Assembly: GCF_008831285.2 (NCBI RefSeq)
Contig: NC_045142.1
Coordinates: 15,565,354-15,629,353, forward strand
Direction: 5' to 3'
DNA length: 64,000 nucleotides
DNA from: Nymphaea colorata
Lineage: Eukaryota; Streptophyta; Magnoliopsida; Nymphaeales; Nymphaeaceae
In this document: in pieces, positions 28,301 to 35,900 of the stretch
Numbering within the stretch: the first letter of the stretch is position 1
Layout of the letters: every line of letters begins with the position of its first letter
Notes under the pieces: model-generated
Told to the model about the DNA's origin: nothing
Database searches by the model: none
The model's input: only the letters and a program-made list of their open reading frames with translations
Translations under genes and position numbers: made by a program

Positions 28301-29867
28301 GTGATGCAACTCCAATGATGTTGACTGGAAAACGTACAAGTTAGGTTATCTCCAACGGACTAGAAAACCCACAAATCAGGAGACAATGGCTTATTTTCAG
28401 TGTGTGAACCGCAAACAGAGCAATTCAAATTGAAGAAAGGGAAATTGGCAGAAATAAAGAAGTCGATGGAGGACGAAAATACTTGCCGCCAATCAACGGG
28501 AAAGGCTATCGGGCAATGGGTGAGGCTGTCGGAGATGGAAGAAGCTTAAACATTGGACGGAGAAAGTCGTCATTCGCAGGAATACTCGCTAACGTGCCAG
28601 AAAACAATGGACGGAGGTCGCGAGAGTTGCATTTACTGTTCGCCTGAGCAGTGAGCACTGTTGTTCGCTGTGGGTGAAACGCAGATGTTGTGTGTTCTTT
28701 AAAGTAAAAAAAAAAAAACGTAAACCCTAACCTGTGGCCAATTTTCGACTCGGTCAACTTTGACCAAGTCTGAAAATTGACGGATATGTACTCGGGTACG
28801 TTGACCGTGCCCAGTACGGTCAATGCCATACCCAGGACATACCCGAGTATGTACGGGTACCCATATCAGTATCGTACCGGTAGGTGCGGGTATTGCTCTT
28901 TAAGAGAGAACAGTACCCGTGTTACATAGGGTGAAGCATTCTTCACAACACCGAGTACATCATGAAGTGAAAGTGTGAAACCAACTTGGGTGCATGTTGT
29001 GGAAGGTCTACAAGAAGCTGATTTTGCAGAACATGCTAGCATATTTTTTTGAATAAGACTCATGTAATCCACAACAGGGACTTCTTACTTTTAAATGGTT
29101 TCATACAAAAGACTATGTGGTGTGGAGCCAAAACTTTTCAATTTAATTTGCAGAAACTCTGGTCCAATGGGTAGTTGCAGCATGACTGATAAAACACCTT
29201 TTTCCTCCGAAGAGGCATAGATATATTGGTTTATAAAATAAAGTCCCCTCTGGATTCAGGCAACTTTAGCCAAGTCATGTGTCATATCGTTTATCATCTG
29301 ATAAAACCTTTGTGCAACCATTTCACCTGTATAGTTGTATTTTTATCCTGAACCATTTTACCAGAAATGCCTTTGCATTGTGTTGTTCATGAATGTATAA
29401 CTGTTTGCTGAAAATATAAATACATACATACATAATATATACAATATATGTATACACACACACACATATATATAGCCACAAATATTGTTCTCATGTTTTT
29501 ATCAGCGGGTTTTTCTCGGGTATTTATTGGCAAAGCTGTTTTCTTTTTGGGGAAAATCTTGGAGTTTTCTAAAAAATAAAAAATCAAAATGTTAGCCAAA
29601 AATACAAGAGATTAAAAAGTAAAAAGTATTGTATTGCATTTAGGAGGTTGTGTTAAATAACTAAAACAAGAGGAAATAAAACAACAAAACAAAAGTTCAA
29701 AAAAATAAAAACAGAAAATGAAATAAAAATTGTGTTGGAATCGTGATAAATTCATTTTAACGTTTTTTAATATATTGCGTTATTTTCCTGTTTTTATCGT
29801 TTTCTTTATTTTTTTCATTAATATCATGATATTTTTTAAACATCGAGATATTTGTGGCTATGATATA

Positions 29868-29927
<60 letters not shown>

Positions 29928-32900
29928 ATTGGGACTATGTTAATCACTGTCTAATTTATCTTCCCATCTGTTGCGATCAGGCTGGAATCTGGACATCAAA
30001 CGCGAGTTTCTTTATTCTTATGTTTCCAACATTCTATATTCAACTATGCAGTTAGATTTTTTAGAAAATGGAGAGAGAGAAATGAGTAGCTGGTCTGTCC
30101 AATCAGATAATTTTTTACGCTTTTTTTCACATAAACTAATGATGCAAAATGTTCATGTCCAAAAATATAAAAACCAATATAAAAATCGTATTGTTCAGAC
30201 ATATGAACAAGGTTTATAAGCAAAAAAAAAAAAAATTCTGGCCGTTAATTATTAATTTTTTGTAAAATCTTAGGTACACACTTAGAAAATGTCCATTTTA
30301 TACCGATTTGTAATGTTTTAGCTGTAGATCAAACGCCATATGTTTGGTTTTACAAGAAAAATTAGTCAAAACCATAATAGCTACAAAGATAACATCCATG
30401 TGTTTGGTTTACAAGAAAAATGGAAAATGAGTAAAATCCATAAAAATTGGTTGCCACTATACATATGGGCCATCCACCAAGGTGGGCTGCCTAGTGATAT
30501 TGTAAATTTTTCAAGAACTTAACTGCATATATGCCTTTGAAATATTCAAAAATCTAGGAATCAAGAAACAGTTCACAATTTCCCGAAGTCTAACATCATT
30601 TTATAAGCAAAGAAATCTAAGACCCTTCATTTTGCAACTCTTAAAATGTAAGCCTATGATGAGGATGGTCATCTAAACATAACTCACCATTGTCTCTGTG
30701 TTACTGATAGATATTAACAGTTTGGTGTCAATGCCTCTACTATTTGTCACAGCACGAAATTGTGGAACTCAAGTCCCTACCTGGGCACTCCCTTTTGCCC
30801 CTTTAAGCTCCTGAATATGTATTTCCTGAATAGATGGAGCATACCTCAACCCCCAATCTATAGGAAACCCCCTTCAGAAACTAGCAAATAAAAGACGCCT
30901 AGCCTCAGTCTTGTTACGCAAACGCTTTTTTATTGTTCAATGTTGACGGATCCCTCAAAAAACAATTTATTTTATAACCTAATTTAAGGCATCTATAAAT
31001 TTGCATTAATGTGAAATAATGAAAGTGAGATCTATCATATCATGTAGCTTTCTTTGGTTCACTCTGTTCAGTACCAATGAATGCATAGAAGGACAGCAAA
31101 TAGTAATGACTATAACTCTAGAAAAATGCAAAATTAATTAATGGAACAAGAATCTCATTCAATTAAAAGGAAATGAAGAGCTGCAAAATATGGCATAATA
31201 ACATACATGACGCAAGGGAAGAGAGATGCCAGCTGGTAGTTGATCCATCTGCTGCAGTCCAAATGTTTCCGCAACCATTGCAAGCACAACAACTTGCTCA
31301 TTGTTGTATGCAGATCCCTCGGCAAGATTGCAGTATACTCCAGAAGAAAGTTTTCTTCCAACTCTTTCACTTCCCATTAAAAGGCTATAAAATGACACAA
31401 TCTTACGAGAAAAGTCAACCACAAGACTTCCATCCCTACGCAATAGAGGTGGAAGGTCATCGCAATTGGCAAAGTTCGAACCATTTCTGAGACAAGCTTG
31501 CAACCATCTGAATAAACATGGTGGCATCCTGGGAATTGATGCTGGTTGAAATATTCTGCTTTCCAGTAAAAGAACTGGAAAATCACGTATGTAGTGATCG
31601 ACATAGTTTGACTCACCAAGAGAAGTAGCAACTCCAAGCAAGAGGCTGACTAGGAGATTGATGTCCCTATAAATGAAAACATGTAGCTCAATTACAAAAT
31701 AGCATGTCATAAAATGCAATATGCTGAATAAGTGAATAATTAAATAAAGATAATAGTATTCAAGAAGCAGAATCTAAAGAATACAGATATAAGCAATGAA
31801 GCAATTTAACAAAGCAAAAACTCTCCAAGGATGTCAACATTCATATGCTATCCACCACGGAGATGTCTATATTCATATGCTAATTATCATATAAGGGCAT
31901 GTTCGCATGTTTCCCTAAGAAGCTAAATATATAAACGCTATAAAGCAAAAAGTTGTGGCATAGCGAAAATAGTAGCAACTTTAGGTTACATAGAAGGCAT
32001 TAAGAATGTGTAGATTACAAAAAGTTAATGAAATTACAGGTTAGTTGAAAGCAAGTTAAACCCATGGACAGGTTTCTGGTCAGATATTCAAACCAGAAAC
32101 ACGAATCATGCATGTAAAAGATTCCCCTGGCTGTTCTCAAAGATAAACCATGTATTCTACAGGACGCATCGAAAGATGCACCTAAACCACACGTTAAATT
32201 TATTTATATTTATTTCTTTTTGGCAGTACTCGAAACATCCTTGTGCATTTAAGGTGTGAGACTGCAAATCCCACTAAATCTCATGAGTGAAAAAAACTGC
32301 TTTTTGCAAAGTTCTCTAGGTATTATGAATCAGCTCTCAGCTATTAACTTTTAATTTAAATTTTTTCTTGTGAGACGCATGTATTGTTCATAGTGTATGC
32401 TCTTGGTTATTGTGTGTCAGATGTTTTATGCACTTCATAATGGTTGATATGCTATACCATAATTTCAATCCTTTGAGAATATTATTCTTTTTACATTCTC
32501 AAGTTCCTCAGATATTTTAGTTTCCTAAATTGTCTATAATTTTTCAAACATGATTTTAACAACATATATCTAGAAATTTAATGGCTGGGACAATTACAAA
32601 TCCAACAAAAAGTCAAAGTAATAAATCAGAAGGTTCTGCATCACAAATTTCAGCAAAACAGGTTAATTATAAGTAATATTAAAAACAGCAGGACTACATC
32701 TCAAATTCAGAAAGCAAACATTTCATACGGATGGAATTATATAGGATAGAAAATTTTGACATAAATATGTTGGTTGTTACGTTCAACATACAAATTTTTC
32801 CTGATACATGAGAAAAAGAGAGCATACACCTGTGGACAAAAACAGTCACTTAGTTCCTATTTCAAAACACAAAAGGAGGAAAGAGGACGTTCTCATTTTC

Positions 32901-35900
32901 CTACTGCTTGTTCTGTATTCTATTTATTTGATTTGGGATATTTAGGTTTCATATTTACAGTTTGATGTAAAAAAAAAAAATCGCATAGTCCAAATTTGTG
33001 AACTGAAATTGTCAAAAAGAATGTTTACTGCAATATCACCCAAAAAATAACTTAAGTATCTAAAATCCCTTTCAGATTGAAGCTTGATTATGAACCAACA
33101 ATCTTATGTTTGGGTAAATGCCCAAAACTGGTGGTATGGAAAACCTCTAAGCAGGCCACAGTATATGTGATAACACATTATGGAAAAGGCAAGGATTTAG
33201 CTTGGAACCACCATGCAAGTAACGTTATACCATTCAATTAGGGATTCAATACCTGGTAAGAATCCAAATTAATTCTGTTCATGGATCAATGAAAATTCAC
33301 TCTCTACTTTCCAATGAGGGGAAAATGTAATCAGTGAACATAGTGGATAAACTACTGTTCTTTAGAGAATATATATGCGAACAGAGGAATTTTCCAGTTG
33401 ATCATTTATAAGTAAAAAACTTTATCTTACATAGACCATCACAACATACCCCTTCCGTAGATTGTCAAGTTTATAGTTCTCATAAACAGCATGCAGTGCA
33501 TCCAGTGCCTCTGTGAGGAACTGCACACAAAATGATGTTTCCCTACTTTGCTCAGCAAGGTTGCATGTGATAGTGCTCTTGAAATCCTTTAGCTCATGTA
33601 TAGATCCAATAGAAAAGCCAGAGAAGAAGTGCCTACTAGAGTACTTCAGGTGGTACTGACTTTGAATAAGGAACTCCCACGAAGACTGTGTTGTGTCTGA
33701 ATTTGCTGATGAATTGAAACCTAGTCTTTTGCACATGGCCATGATCACATTAGTAAAAGACTCCCACTCTGAATTAATGTGAATATCAGCCTTAGCTAGG
33801 GAGGTTGGATCACCATCTCCCCATAACATAACTACAAACTGGCTATAGAAAGTAGGGTGCAGCCCTTCAGCTAATGCCGTGATACAGTCATTCACCAGTG
33901 AAGAAGAAGGTCTTGTTTGCAAGTTGCACCTGAACATCTGGCCAAACAGAAGAAAACTCTTAGAATTTTCAGGATATGCGAATGTCTTTTTGTTATGGAG
34001 AGTCACATGACAAAATCAGTACTTGGCCATTCTCTAGGATCAAATTAACTCTCCCATCCACAGCATCTGCTAATCCTGTAACCTTCAGCTCGACTCCAAT
34101 TGTTGCTTGCCCAAGACAGGTTGGGTGTCCAAGATTGACTCCAAGTTGAATATTTATAGGCCATGTGTATTTACAGAAACATTGCCTTCCAGACTGGCAT
34201 ATCACAGCATAAAAAAAAATAATGTGATTTGTACAGGAAAAGGAATGAGATTTGCAGTTTTACTCCATAAATCCGGCAGAACTCTTTTTAATCTTCTGTC
34301 ATGGAATTACATGATATTGTTACATAGAGTTGCTGCTATTATGACTTTTTATTTACTATAAGAAGAATCCTTCCACTGATTTTATTCATGCTTTTTCCTG
34401 TTTCTTTTGTGCCCAACGTCCATCAGTTTTCTATTCCGAGAAAAATCTAATCAGAAAGCTTAGAGATACTTTAGCTGCATGTGCAACAAATCAGAAAGCT
34501 TCTGTTAGTTAAGGGCAAGCAAAATTACCCTGGCTCACATCAAGATTTAAGGCCAAAGTCAAGCTCACATATGCAACATAGAGCACAGGTTAAGAAAACC
34601 AGCTTTTTCACATCATGTTATTTGTCAGCCTCATGTACAGTTCCAAGAACATCTCCACCCCCCCCCCCTCCCCCCTTCCCTCTCTGCAGCTGGAAAAGAG
34701 GTTGACCCTTTTTAGCAGGTTTATTCTCTCTTTAGAAGCCCCAGAGTTGAGCTCAAGGGGCAGAAAGAAGCTGACCCCTTTTCTGATAGGACTTCTCCCT
34801 CTTCAGAAGGTCCAGAATTGGGCTCCCAAACAGGTTGTAGGTTGGCATAAAGAGCAAAGACCCAATAAAGCTGTCCAAATCCCAACCCTCTTTTCCTGGC
34901 CAGGTTTTTATCAGACCCAGTATGTTATCAGCCCATGTTAGGCCTTTGAGGACTGAGGGGCTCTTTTTGGGCCACGCCAAGCCGGGCTGATGCCTAACCT
35001 TAGCTCTAACAGTTTAACACACAATGAGCTTGATGCAACCAATCTAAGGCCAGCTAGATGTTGGAAGGGGCACTGGAGACATGAATGAATTACAGAAGTA
35101 TATGATTATGGAAAAGAAAGACCAGAGTTTCTTCTGATATGTGTGTGACGAAATTATAAATATAAATCTCAAGAAGTCTGATGACTATTGAAGCTCAAGG
35201 TGACAATGAAAACTTACATAAAGAAGAATATCTTTTTCCTTGTTGATGACAAGCACATCAGAGAACTGTAGTAAACTTACTTTGACTCTGGAATGTGGAA
35301 AGAGAAATATTACTTACAATGGACATGGTCAAATTTGAGTAGCAGAGATAAGACCTATGGTCTTACAAACCTTGGGCGTGTTACAACAACAGGAGCTGCG
35401 GCAATAGCAGGCACACTCCAGCTCATTTCAGGCTTAACATCATAGAAAATGTCAGTGAATCTTTCACCAGTCTGTAACCTAACAGAGAAAAGACACTTTT
35501 GCTCTTGAAGCAGAAAACAAATGATTGGCATTCCATCACCATCGGTTGCAGAAAAAACCTGGAAAGAAAGAGGTAGGAAATCAGAAACAAAAAGAAGATA
35601 AATGTTTATCTTATACCATGATCACAGGAGCAACCAAGACACCTTTGTAGTCTTACTAATTGGTGATTCCCCAAAGAACTTTCATGTGGTCCTTGTTTGC
35701 AAATTCAAAACATCTATTTCAAGAGAGGAGCCTTAGAGTGAAACTGTAGCAATCAGTACTAATTTGAAGATTCACAAGTAATGCCAACAAGTTGTTTTCA
35801 TAAACATTGTAAACAAGTTTATGTGACCATTGTTGTCTGATTATAACAAAAGCAAGTCATTGAATAACATTATCACCTTAGAAGCTTGAGCAGGAGACTT

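Larger units (their letters stand above)
28022..30392. repeat. Tandem duplication unit Y
   Basis: Second copy of unit X. It starts inside the right end of an M4-type MITE (gcacccgcacctgtgtgaca). It lacks copia B, with the single site atGTTTCcaac at 30022-30026, but carries the 28070-28928 element and a different A/T hairpin element. Confidence 0.85.

Noticed and set aside
33422-33449. Extension of the exon 10 ORF (YVVMVYVR)
   Set aside because: It reads past the gtatgt donor into intron 10; family alignment continues at exon 11.
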